From Candidatus Gastranaerophilales bacterium (GTDB lineage Bacteria; Cyanobacteriota; Vampirovibrionia; Gastranaerophilales; Gastranaerophilaceae): 64,000 bases of DNA. Positions 35,979 through 44,363 of the stretch are shown in pieces. The notes under the pieces were generated by a model that saw nothing but the letters and a program-made list of their open reading frames with translations, was not told where the DNA came from and did not search any database. The stretch's first letter is position 1. Every line of letters starts with the position of its first letter. Location: contig CALUYO010000005.1 of assembly GCA_944325005.1 (NCBI GenBank), forward strand, positions 1 through 64,000, in the 5' to 3' direction. Position numbers and translations under genes: made by a program.

Positions 35979-36653
35979 ATGTTAAATTCTATTTCGGGGG
36001 AACAAGCATATATTAATGCTGTTATGGCAAATTTGCCTGAAGTCAAAGAAAAAAAAGAACATATCGTTCAAAAAGGAGAAAGTCTCTGGTCTCTGGCAAA
36101 GAAGGAACTTAATAAGAAAAATGCATCAAATAAAGAAATCAGCGATTATATGCTTTTAATTGCAAAGATGAATAATCTTGAGACTGTTGAGAAAATGAAT
36201 AATATTAAGGCTTCTCAAAAAATTTATCTTCCTGGTAAAGTTGAAGGAAATCAGAAACAAGCTGAATTTACAGCTGCTGAAAAAACTGTTGTTGAAGCGA
36301 TTGATGCATTGAAAAATGATAAGACAATCAGGATTAAAAAAGCTGAAGTCCCAAGTGGGAACTTATATCATGTATTTAATGAAAAGAAATATTATAACGG
36401 ATTTATTTCAAAAAATCATCCTCTGCTTTCGTTTAGTGTTGACAGAGCCGGCGATATAAAATCAGTAGCTCTTGACGATTCGCAAAAGGACAGATACATG
36501 TATGGTTTTGACTATAATGTTGACAAGAATGGGACTATTACTATAAGAAGATATCCTTATGAAAAGTATGGACAATTAACTGAGGCTCAAAACAACGAAT
36601 TGCGTTCAGAATTGACAGAATTGTTGAATGCATCAGGACTTAGAAACAAATAG
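35979..36653 (+). CDS. LysM-domain protein without a signal peptide
   Basis: 224 residues. One LysM unit spans about residues 27-78 (HIVQKGESLWSLAKKEL ... NNIKASQKIYLPG), the usual peptidoglycan or chitin-binding module. The remaining 120 residues (KTVVEAIDALKNDK, then MYGFDYNVDKNGTITIRRYP) are unrecognised. The N terminus (MLNSISGEQAYINAVMANL) is not a signal peptide, odd for a wall-binding protein. AGGAG precedes the ATG. Confidence 0.82.
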   Translation: MLNSISGEQAYINAVMANLPEVKEKKEHIVQKGESLWSLAKKELNKKNASNKEISDYMLLIAKMNNLETVEKMNNIKASQKIYLPGKVEGNQKQAEFTAAEKTVVEAIDALKNDKTIRIKKAEVPSGNLYHVFNEKKYYNGFISKNHPLLSFSVDRAGDIKSVALDDSQKDRYMYGFDYNVDKNGTITIRRYPYEKYGQLTEAQNNELRSELTELLNASGLRNK

Positions 36654-36666
36654 TATAATTATATAA

Positions 36667-37167
36667 TTACTCCTGCATTATTTGCTTGTTGTAATCAATT
36701 GTTTTATTGCGCATTTGTTCAATTTCGTTTACCGTCTGGTCAACATGTTCCTGAACACTTTGCGTATTAACTGTTGACCCGTTTAATTTCAGTGATGAAA
36801 CACCTTTAATGGCGTTAAAGCCTATAAAAAATACAACAGCAGTTATTACAAGCCCTATTAGTAAATCGATAGCTCCAAAACCCAGTTTATTTTTGTTGAT
36901 AAAAAATTTAATTGCTTCTTCTGTAGTTCTCGGAGTTTTTAAGATTTCTTCTTCAGGGGAATGCGGTCTTTGTTGTTTCGCAAAAAGTTTTTTATAGACA
37001 GCTAAACCTGCAAATATTATAATTGAAGAAAGGATAACTCCGCCCATAGCAAGCCCGAATTTAATTACTGCAGTATGCATAACAGCAGAGCGGGTCTGTT
37101 CGCACAAGCCCGCATTTGCCGTTAAAAATATAAATGTAAAAAATGTATTACAGATTTTATTCTTCAA
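36667..37167 (-). CDS. Small membrane protein downstream of RNase E/G
   Basis: I choose TTG 37167, which has GAGG at an ideal distance and yields a signal-like N terminus (MKNKICNTFFTFIFLTANAGLC). An upstream ATG at 37296 would only add lysine-rich residues read out of frame from the RNase tail. Of the 166 residues, two further hydrophobic segments (FGLAMGGVILSSIIIFAGLAV and GAIDLLIGLVITAVVFFIGF) suggest an inner-membrane protein with a cytosolic loop. Family unknown. It overlaps the RNase gene by 11 bases and is the last gene of the operon. Confidence 0.7.
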   Translation of the reverse strand: MKNKICNTFFTFIFLTANAGLCEQTRSAVMHTAVIKFGLAMGGVILSSIIIFAGLAVYKKLFAKQQRPHSPEEEILKTPRTTEEAIKFFINKNKLGFGAIDLLIGLVITAVVFFIGFNAIKGVSSLKLNGSTVNTQSVQEHVDQTVNEIEQMRNKTIDYNKQIMQE

Positions 37168-38920
37168 CTTTTTCCTCTGTTGTTTCTTTCGCTTTTTTGG
37201 CTCGCGGTTTTCTTGTTTTAGATGTTCCGCGGTTTGGTCTGCGTGTTTTTTTAGGCTTTTCTTCCGTTTGCTCAGCCGGCTGAACTTCAGCTTCACTGTT
37301 TTGATGTTCGGTTTTTTCCTCTGCTTCAGGTTCTATTACTGGTTTAATTTCTTCATTTGGTTTAAGAACGGTTTCAGCTGTTTCAATTGATTGTTCAATT
37401 GTTTCCTGCTGTTCTTGTTTTTTCTCAAATTTATTTTTTCTGTTTCCGCGTTTTTTCTTGCTGTCACGTTTTTCAGTTTCCTGAACAGCTACTGTTGAAG
37501 GATTTTCAACCTCAATTTCCGGAGTTTGCTGAATTTCCTGTTGTTCTGCCTGTATAGTTTCCTGCTGAGGTGCTGGCTGATTTTGGTTTTTATTGTTGTT
37601 TTTATTCTTTTTAAAGTTATTTACAGGCAGTTTCATTTTTGCTGCTTTTGCTCTGTATTCTCCTTCTGCAGTCGGGGTTGCAAAGTTAAATTCGTTCATG
37701 AAATACCCTGTTCCCTGACAATGCGGGCATTTTCTTGTAAATATTTCTGATAAAGACTGTCCCTGACGGTGTCTTGTAAGTTCTACAAGTCCTAAATCAG
37801 AAATTTGTCCGACCTGCGGTTTTGCTTTATCAGGTTCAAGAGCAATTTCAAGTTCTTCAAGCATTGCAAGTTTATCAGCTCTGGACATCATATCAATGAA
37901 GTCTACAATAATCATTCCGCCGATATTTCTCAATCTCAACTGGCGCGCAATTTCGTGGACTGCTTCTATATTTGTTTTAAGGATTGTTTCATCCTGAGTG
38001 GAAGAGCTTGTAAACTTACCGCTGTTAACGTCGATTACAGTAAGAGCTTCTGTTTGCTGAATAAACAAGTATCCGCCTGAAGGCATATTTACTTTTACAT
38101 TTAAAGCAGCTTTGATTTCTTTGTGTACATCTGTTGCTATTAAAAGCGGTTCTGTACCTTTATATAAAGTTACCTGAACATTTTTATTCATATGCCAGTT
38201 TTGCAGAATGTTTTGAACTCTCTGCATTGCAAAAGCTGTATCTACAACAATTTCTTTAACATCTTCAGTGCAGGCTTCTCTGATTGTTCTGTAGAGTAAG
38301 TCCTGATCTCTGTAAAGAAGGTTTGGAGGAGTCATTGTTTCTGCAGCTGTAATAATATTATTCCATTTTTCAAGAAGAATTTCTAAATCTTCCTGAATAT
38401 CTGCTTCTGACTGTCCTTCTGCTTCTGTGCGGATAATAACTCCGACTCCTACAGGTTTAATAAGGCTTACAACTGATTTTAACCTTGCTCTTTCTTTTGA
38501 GTTTTCAATTTTTTTACTGATACTTATACCTGGTTCATTCGGCATCAATACAAGAAATCTTCCTGGAAGGCTTATTTCTGTCGTAACTCTCGGTCCTTTA
38601 TGCCCTGTAGGTTCTTTTACTACCTGAACTATGAGTTTTTGTTTAGGTGAAAGTTTATCTTTTAAAGCGCCTTTTCCCATAACATCCTGAGCGTGTAAAA
38701 AGCCCATTTTATCTGTTCCGACATTTACAAATGCCGCATCAATACTCGGGAGAATGTTATCAACAGTTGCAAGATAAACATCTCCTAAAATTACATCACC
38801 TCTAGAAATAAAAAAGTCGGTAACTTTACCATTCTCCATTACTGCGGCAATGTTGTCCCGTTCTGCAATGATAATTCGTTTCTCAACATTTCCGTTTTTG
38901 TTGTGTCTGTCGTTTGCCAT
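37157..38920 (-). CDS. rng: Ribonuclease E/G
   Basis: Start at 38920 (MANDRHNKNGNVEKRIII), behind AAGGA. An S1-like RNA-binding region (GDVYLATVDNILPSIDAAFVN) is followed by the DNase-I-like catalytic core with the metal-binding Asp in VIDVNSGKF and IIVDFIDMM, and the zinc-link CPHC (RKCPHCQGTGYF). The last 170 residues are a low-complexity Gln/Glu/Lys tail ending in a basic KKTRRPNRGTSKTRK stretch, as in RNase E scaffolds. It processes and degrades RNA. It lies downstream of the radical SAM gene, a conserved arrangement. Confidence 0.93.
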   Translation of the reverse strand: MANDRHNKNGNVEKRIIIAERDNIAAVMENGKVTDFFISRGDVILGDVYLATVDNILPSIDAAFVNVGTDKMGFLHAQDVMGKGALKDKLSPKQKLIVQVVKEPTGHKGPRVTTEISLPGRFLVLMPNEPGISISKKIENSKERARLKSVVSLIKPVGVGVIIRTEAEGQSEADIQEDLEILLEKWNNIITAAETMTPPNLLYRDQDLLYRTIREACTEDVKEIVVDTAFAMQRVQNILQNWHMNKNVQVTLYKGTEPLLIATDVHKEIKAALNVKVNMPSGGYLFIQQTEALTVIDVNSGKFTSSSTQDETILKTNIEAVHEIARQLRLRNIGGMIIVDFIDMMSRADKLAMLEELEIALEPDKAKPQVGQISDLGLVELTRHRQGQSLSEIFTRKCPHCQGTGYFMNEFNFATPTAEGEYRAKAAKMKLPVNNFKKNKNNNKNQNQPAPQQETIQAEQQEIQQTPEIEVENPSTVAVQETEKRDSKKKRGNRKNKFEKKQEQQETIEQSIETAETVLKPNEEIKPVIEPEAEEKTEHQNSEAEVQPAEQTEEKPKKTRRPNRGTSKTRKPRAKKAKETTEEKVEE

Positions 38921-38933
38921 AAATAAAAATCCT

Positions 38934-41465
38934 TTATAATTCTTGTAAATCTTTGTCAAAGAACCGTGTCCGCTTTATATCAAAAGTTACATCGGGTGCA
39001 ATTAAATTCATAAGCATATCAGCTCTCAGTGCCGGAATTCCGTTTTCAACCGTTCCGTCTGCTTTATTAATTGCAGATTGACCTGTTTTTAGTACTATGA
39101 ACAGACTCTCGTCTTCAAATCTGTAAGATTTAATAGATTGTTTAATGTCTGTTTTTTTGATTAAACCTTTTTTGTTTTTCTTCTCTATAAAAATTTCTTT
39201 TGAAGATAAAACTCTGTCTGTATTATATCGTAAATTTTCAAAATCGTAAAGTGATTTATTAAAAATCTCAACTTTATATTCCGCCCATTGTGCAGTCATA
39301 TCAATTGCCTGGGCATTTTTTTCTATTTTAACAATACTTATAATTTTTGATTGTTCGGGTAAAACTTTCTCTAACTTTAGTTGGAGTTCATTCGGCGTTA
39401 AATTGTCAAACAGTTCTATGTCGGCAAGTTCACATTCGCTTTCAGCAAATAGAGGAAGTGCAATTCCCATTGAAACCTTCATAGAAGGGTTATAGCCCAG
39501 CGAATAAACTATATTTAAATCTGTTCTTGCAAGTGCTTTAAAGAATGTGTTCTGCCAGTCAAGATGTGAGAAATACTTCAGAATACCTTTTTTTGTAAGT
39601 TTAATTCTATATTTGAAAATTTCTCTGTCATAGCCCTGACAGGTTTTAGGATCTTTTACTTCTATTTTTAAATTTTGAGCTTTTTCACAGGCTTTGAATG
39701 GCTTTGCAAGAATTTTATGTGTTTTAAGATTTTTGCATACGCCGCAATTGACACATCCTGTTTCGCAGGTTGGTTTTGAATTCGAATTATTAAATTCCTG
39801 TATAAACCAATTTTTATCAACACCTATATTAATAAAATCCCATGGGAGAATTTCAGCTGTTGAATATTGTTTTTGGGCTAGTTCTGCAAGGTTAATACCG
39901 AGCTCTTCGGCTGTTTCATGCCAGGTATCTTTGTTAAAATATTCTCCCCATGCATCTAAATAGCATCCTTTTTTATAAAGAGCTTCTATATATTTGCAAA
40001 GGCTTGCATCTCCTCGGGTGAGGACAGCTTCAAGCTGTGATATGGTGTCTTCATGATAATTGATTTTTAATCCCTTAATATGAGCTGTTTTTTCTTTTAA
40101 ATATCTGATATGTTCGTCAACTTCATCGAGCTTCATTTGACCGTACCATTGAAAAGGCGTAAAAGGTTTCGGTACAAAAATCGATAAAGTGCAGGTTATG
40201 TCAAGCCCGTGATTTAACCCTTTTTCTTTTTTAATCTGTTTGCATCTATATTTTATCTTACCGAGAAGCTCTGCCATTTCGTCCATATCTTCCAGAGTTT
40301 CTGTCGGAAGTCCGCAGATAAAGTAAAATTTAATTTTTGACCAGCCGTTTTCATACAAAGTAAGAACAGCATTTAAAATTTGTTCTTCTGATATATTTTT
40401 TTTAATTTTGTCGCGTAAACGCTGGCTTCCTGCTTCAGGAGCAAGTGTCATTGTTGATTTACGGACACTTTGAACAAGGTTCGCAAGTTCGAGGTTGAAA
40501 CCGTCAATTCGCTGGCTCGGAAGCGATACGGAAACTTTTTTTTCGTTAAAATCAACAGCAAGTTCTTTTATTACTTCGTTTATATTTTTGTAGTCGTTAG
40601 AAGAAAGCGACAGCAGTGAATATTCATCATAACCTGTATTTTTGACTAATTCTTTTGCAATTTTTACGATATCTTCTGCCGGACGTTCTCTTATCGGTAA
40701 TGTTACATGTCCAGGCTGGCAGAAACGGCACATTCTTCCGCATCCGCGTCTTATTTCAACTACGGCTCTATCCTGAACAGAAGTCGAAAAAGGAATCGGG
40801 TAAGATTTTAATGCTGTATCATATTCCAATTGCGCAATTCTTTTTGTAACAGTTCCGCCGGTTAATGCAGACCATCGGCCGCAATTTTCCCCTTCACATA
40901 GAGCTTTAATTCTTTCTTCTCTTGGCATTCCCTTAGTTTTTTCTAAAATTTGGCAAACCTCAATAATACTGTCCTCTCCGTCGCCAATCATAAATACGTC
41001 GATAAAATCCTGCACAGGCAGCGGGTTAAATGCACATGGACCGCCGGCAATTATAATAGGATCACTGTCGTTTCTCATATCATTACGATATGGTATTTGT
41101 GCCATTTCTAGCATTTTTAAAACTGTCGGATACGCCATTTCATATTGGAGAGAAAATCCAACAGCATCAAAATCTTTTATATGTCTTTTACTTTCAAGAG
41201 CATACAAAATATCCGGCTGAAAATCCGCTTCCGGTGCGTAAACTCTGTCTGCCATATAACAGGGTTGTTTATTTACTAAATCATATAATACCCTTAAACC
41301 GAGATTGCTAATCCCAATTTCGTATTTGTCAGGAAACGCGAAAGCAAATCTGACTTTAGACGTTTCAAAGTCTTTATTGTAAGACAGAAATTCGCCGCCC
41401 ACATACTGATAAGGTTTGTTGCATTTATATAAGGCTTCGTGGTTTTCTCTAAAAAAACAATTCAT
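38934..41465 (-). CDS. Radical SAM protein (TIGR03960-type) fused to a DUF2344 domain
   Basis: 843 residues. A B12-binding-like N-terminal region (SNLGLRVLYDLVNKQ, GFSLQYEMAYPTVLKML, IIAGGPCAFNPLP) leads to a radical SAM core with CGRMCRFC and SLSSNDYKNINEVI. A Cys-rich spacer follows (TGCVNCGVCKNL near residue 590). The C-terminal 230 residues match the radical-SAM-linked DUF2344 type (FSHLDWQNTFFKALARTDL). The fused form and its position before RNase E/G are known in Cyanobacteria and Firmicutes; the substrate is not established. Confidence 0.9.
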   Translation of the reverse strand: MNCFFRENHEALYKCNKPYQYVGGEFLSYNKDFETSKVRFAFAFPDKYEIGISNLGLRVLYDLVNKQPCYMADRVYAPEADFQPDILYALESKRHIKDFDAVGFSLQYEMAYPTVLKMLEMAQIPYRNDMRNDSDPIIIAGGPCAFNPLPVQDFIDVFMIGDGEDSIIEVCQILEKTKGMPREERIKALCEGENCGRWSALTGGTVTKRIAQLEYDTALKSYPIPFSTSVQDRAVVEIRRGCGRMCRFCQPGHVTLPIRERPAEDIVKIAKELVKNTGYDEYSLLSLSSNDYKNINEVIKELAVDFNEKKVSVSLPSQRIDGFNLELANLVQSVRKSTMTLAPEAGSQRLRDKIKKNISEEQILNAVLTLYENGWSKIKFYFICGLPTETLEDMDEMAELLGKIKYRCKQIKKEKGLNHGLDITCTLSIFVPKPFTPFQWYGQMKLDEVDEHIRYLKEKTAHIKGLKINYHEDTISQLEAVLTRGDASLCKYIEALYKKGCYLDAWGEYFNKDTWHETAEELGINLAELAQKQYSTAEILPWDFINIGVDKNWFIQEFNNSNSKPTCETGCVNCGVCKNLKTHKILAKPFKACEKAQNLKIEVKDPKTCQGYDREIFKYRIKLTKKGILKYFSHLDWQNTFFKALARTDLNIVYSLGYNPSMKVSMGIALPLFAESECELADIELFDNLTPNELQLKLEKVLPEQSKIISIVKIEKNAQAIDMTAQWAEYKVEIFNKSLYDFENLRYNTDRVLSSKEIFIEKKNKKGLIKKTDIKQSIKSYRFEDESLFIVLKTGQSAINKADGTVENGIPALRADMLMNLIAPDVTFDIKRTRFFDKDLQEL

Positions 41466-41469
41466 TTTA

Positions 41470-41799
41470 TTATGCTAAATCCTCAGGAAAATATTTATCA
41501 ATTTCAATAATTGTACCATCAAGAGTGTTTTCTTCAAATGATTTCATAAATTTAAAAAGGTCGCTGTTTGGAACATCATAATTGTAAAGGACTGTTTCTC
41601 CTTTATATTCACGCATAACCCTTACAATGTAATGGCATTTTTCTGCATATTTTTTCAAATGTTCGGCATTGAATTTATTACCGTTATGGTCTTTATCAAT
41701 TCTGACATAATTGAAACCCGCATAAAATTTTACTTTTTCTTTACTCTCAGCCGGTTTTGAAAAAATATCTATAACTTTTTTATTAATTTCATCTGACAT
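41470..41799 (-). CDS. Unknown small protein at the head of the radical SAM - RNase operon
   Basis: 109 residues, acidic, soluble, no cysteine except one (KCHYIVRVMREY), no recognised motif. The pattern KFYAGFNYVRIDKDHNG and a C-terminal acidic helix are the only notable features. It ends four bases before the radical SAM start, so it is very probably co-transcribed with it and with rng. Confidence 0.75.
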   Translation of the reverse strand: MSDEINKKVIDIFSKPAESKEKVKFYAGFNYVRIDKDHNGNKFNAEHLKKYAEKCHYIVRVMREYKGETVLYNYDVPNSDLFKFMKSFEENTLDGTIIEIDKYFPEDLA

Positions 41800-41886
41800 A
41801 TTTATATTTAACTATATCAATGGCAGGCATGGCTAAAATGTTAACAATTTGTGATATAATAAGTGAGAATTTAAGGAGAGTGTATA

Positions 41887-42828
41887 TTGTTTATTAAAAA
41901 GAATAAAATGACTGGAAGATTGATTGTAAACCTGTTTGGGCTGCGTTTGAAGTTTCGTCTGCCGGTGAAAAATAAAAATCAGGAGGAAAGGCTGGCTAAC
42001 CTTCTATATGAACTTGCAGATCCGAGAACGCTTGAAAAAGTTAAACTGCCGAAGGTGTTAAATCTCTATGATACTTTATACGCTCTCGTTGATTCGGATA
42101 AGTCACTTGCTCGTTTTGGTGACGGTGAGTTTAAAATAATGATGGGCGAAAGTATAAATTTCCAAAAATATGATGCAAAGCTTGCAAGACGTCTGGAAGA
42201 AATTTTATCAAATAAAGATGAAAATATTTTAGTTGGAATTCCTGATGTGTTCGGTTACTGCCCTAGTGAATATTTCAGGCGTGTTTTAGCTTCATGCAGA
42301 GAACACTTATATAAATTTATGAATTTTGAAAGAACATACTGTGATGCATTCTTAACGCGCCAATCTAAATTTGAAAGCGAAACTAAGGGCAACGATTATT
42401 ACAGAAACATGAAAAAACTATGGGAAAATAAAGATATTGTTATAGTTGAGGGAGAAGGCAGCAGACTTGGCATCGGTAATGATTTATTTTCAAATGCAAA
42501 ATCTATCCGTAGAATTCTTTGTCCAATAAAGGATGCTTTTTCAAAATACGATGAAATTTTAAATGCATGCAAAAATTCGGGGGGGGGGCTGTTTATAGCT
42601 GCCCTTGGACCTACTGCTACGATACTTGCTTATGATTTGAGCAAAGAAGGCTTCAGGGCTCTTGATGTTGGGCATATAGATACAATGTACGAATGGTTTT
42701 TGAGAAAGGCTACAAAAAGCATTCCTATTGAAGGAAAAATTGTGTTTAATGAAGAAAGAAATAAAAACAGTTTAAAACCCTGTAAGGATAAAAGGTATTA
42801 TGAACAAATAATTATAACCATAGAATAG
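41887..42828 (+). CDS. GT-D fold glycosyltransferase (DUF1792/GT-D type) with an in-frame G10 tract (ON)
   Basis: 313 residues from TTG 41887 (AGGAG eight bases before it; ATG 41908 is the alternative). The DxE-type motif SLARFGDGEFKIMMGE near residue 75, FGYCPSEYFRRVL and the C-terminal ALGPTATILAYDLSKEG...DVGHIDTMYEW match the GT-D family acting in surface glycan or adhesin glycosylation. The ten G at 42579-42588 encode the Gly of KNSGGGLF and are in frame. Gain or loss of one G would truncate the protein near residue 231, before the conserved GPT motif. A secreted-type hydrolase follows after nine bases. Confidence 0.85.
   Translation: MFIKKNKMTGRLIVNLFGLRLKFRLPVKNKNQEERLANLLYELADPRTLEKVKLPKVLNLYDTLYALVDSDKSLARFGDGEFKIMMGESINFQKYDAKLARRLEEILSNKDENILVGIPDVFGYCPSEYFRRVLASCREHLYKFMNFERTYCDAFLTRQSKFESETKGNDYYRNMKKLWENKDIVIVEGEGSRLGIGNDLFSNAKSIRRILCPIKDAFSKYDEILNACKNSGGGLFIAALGPTATILAYDLSKEGFRALDVGHIDTMYEWFLRKATKSIPIEGKIVFNEERNKNSLKPCKDKRYYEQIIITIE
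42579..42588 (+). repeat. G10 homopolymer inside the glycosyltransferase gene
   Basis: AAAAATTC-G10-CTGTTT, codons 231-234. It is the only one of the seven tracts where ten bases keep the gene open. Confidence 0.96.
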
Positions 42829-42836
42829 GAATGTTT

Positions 42837-43595
42837 ATGATGAAAAAATTTATATATTTTTTTTCAATATCACTAATACTAGTAATTTTATTTACAACCT
42901 CAATTTATACAGCCAAAAATATCAATATTAAAAAAAATGAAAATCTGATAAGCAGTGAGTTTGAAAAAATATTCAGTTATAAGGCTGAATATTATACAGG
43001 CTCGGGGAAGAACTCAAAAAATTGTGAACTTAAGCTGCTTGTGCTCGGTAATTCTATTTCCAGCGGGGTAATTGTCGATAATATAAAAGATGACTATGTA
43101 AATATACTTATTCGTAAAATTTCTGCAAAACAAAATAACCGTCCTGTAAGAGCAAGGGTTTATAATATCTCGAATTTCGAACGTCATTATCAGAATTATA
43201 ATTACGATGTCTTAAAACCTTTGCTGGAATATGAGCCGGATATTATAATCTTTCAACTTGGAGAAAACTACCTTAAAGAGGACGATGAACTGTATTTTCA
43301 GCGTTTTGTAACTCTTATTAAGACTTTTGATAATGCAAATATTAAAATTGTTACTTCTCCATACTGGGGGCAGCGGCGAAAGAATAAATTGAATGAAAAT
43401 GCGGCTCTTGCGACAAATTCTTTTTATGTGGATTTATCTAACTTATTTGTTTATGATAAAAAAACAAGAGCAGATTATAAGAAACATTTTGAAAACAAAG
43501 CACTCGGTGAACATCCGGGAGAGTATGGGATGAAACGAATTGCCGAAGAGATTTTCGTATTGATAAATGCATGTATATATAAAAAGCTTATTTAA
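42837..43595 (+). CDS. Membrane-anchored SGNH/GDSL hydrolase
   Basis: ATG 42837 is best placed after AGGA. An N-terminal hydrophobic anchor (FIYFFSISLILVILFTTSIY) precedes an SGNH-like domain: LVLGNSISSG with the nucleophile Ser in GNS, IIFQLGENYL in the third block, and HPGEYGM with His in the last block. These enzymes add or remove acyl groups on glycans. It follows the glycosyltransferase after nine bases and shares its promoter, so both probably modify one surface glycan. Its last bases overlap the convergent RWYD gene. Confidence 0.78.
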   Translation: MMKKFIYFFSISLILVILFTTSIYTAKNINIKKNENLISSEFEKIFSYKAEYYTGSGKNSKNCELKLLVLGNSISSGVIVDNIKDDYVNILIRKISAKQNNRPVRARVYNISNFERHYQNYNYDVLKPLLEYEPDIIIFQLGENYLKEDDELYFQRFVTLIKTFDNANIKIVTSPYWGQRRKNKLNENAALATNSFYVDLSNLFVYDKKTRADYKKHFENKALGEHPGEYGMKRIAEEIFVLINACIYKKLI

Positions 43596-43902
43596 ACTTT
43601 TTTGCGTAATCTTTGTATTCTTTGATAAAACTGATAATCTCTAGAGCAAGCTCTTTTCTTATATCAACAGGGGCATTTTTTAAATATTCCATGGCATGTG
43701 ATACTTTAATATTTTTGTCATACCATCTTCGCATTATATAATTATATTGATCGTCAAGAGACATTTCAATATTGAAATCAATATCTTTCAATCTTTCTAT
43801 AATAAAGTCGGCACAACGAATTTGAATGTACTCTTCAGCCTTTTCCAGTTCGGCAACCGCTCTGCTTACAGTAGGGTCAATATCATACCAGCGTTTATTC
43901 AT
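43588..43902 (-). CDS. RWYD-repeat protein, copy 2
   Basis: 104 residues made of two related halves, each starting with RWYD: RWYDIDPTVSRAVAELEKAE and RWYDKNIKVSHAMEYLKNAP, each followed by a helix (ADFIIERLKD, LALEIISFIKEY). The neighbour at 43942 has the same plan. No signal peptide or known domain; small helical repeat proteins like this may bind other proteins. It lies 39 bases after the first copy, on the same strand. Confidence 0.75.
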   Translation of the reverse strand: MNKRWYDIDPTVSRAVAELEKAEEYIQIRCADFIIERLKDIDFNIEMSLDDQYNYIMRRWYDKNIKVSHAMEYLKNAPVDIRKELALEIISFIKEYKDYAKKFK

Positions 43903-43941
43903 ACATTCATAATACAGATTTTTTTTATTTGTGTCAAGCGT

Positions 43942-44241
43942 TTATGCTACAGCAGAATTCATCAACGCGAGAACAGATAAAGAAACATCTTTTTGAATAT
44001 CTTTAGTTGTTCCTTTCAAATACGAGAATGCTGTTGAAATTGTTTCATTTTTATCATACCACCTGTTGTACTTTCTTTCTATGTTGCTAATAGTGGTATT
44101 TTTAATGTAATTCATATCCGAATCTTTCTCTTTAACAAGTCTTATTATGTATTCGGCATATTGAATCTGTTCACTTGTTTCAGCACATTCAATCATACTA
44201 ATTGCCATACAGACATCAGGCTCAAGGTCATACCAGCGCAT
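43942..44241 (-). CDS. RWYD-repeat protein, copy 1
   Basis: 99 residues with the same two-repeat plan as the next gene: RWYDLEPDVCMAISMIECAE and RWYDKNETISTAFSYLKGTT, each with a following helix. It starts with MRWYD behind GGGAGG. Sequence identity between the two copies is moderate, so the duplication is not recent. Function unknown. Confidence 0.75.
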   Translation of the reverse strand: MRWYDLEPDVCMAISMIECAETSEQIQYAEYIIRLVKEKDSDMNYIKNTTISNIERKYNRWYDKNETISTAFSYLKGTTKDIQKDVSLSVLALMNSAVA

Positions 44242-44328
44242 TCAGCTTCCTCCCAAACATATGCACAAGTTTATTATGCCCGTATTTATATAAAATAAAA
44301 CATGCCGCAATAAATTTTTTGTATTTTT

Positions 44329-44357
44329 TTGAAATTATGTTTAAACTGTTGTATAAT
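44329..44357 (+). promoter_or_regulatory. Promoter giving a leaderless message for the gene at 44364
   Basis: TTGAAA (44329-44334), 17-base spacer, TATAAT (44352-44357). The predicted +1 is the A of ATG 44364. Confidence 0.7.
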
Positions 44358-44363
44358 CCTGAT

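Noticed and set aside
44202-44363. Upstream start for the secreted protein at 44364
   Set aside because: The extension reads antisense to the RWYD gene and would bury the clear signal peptide.
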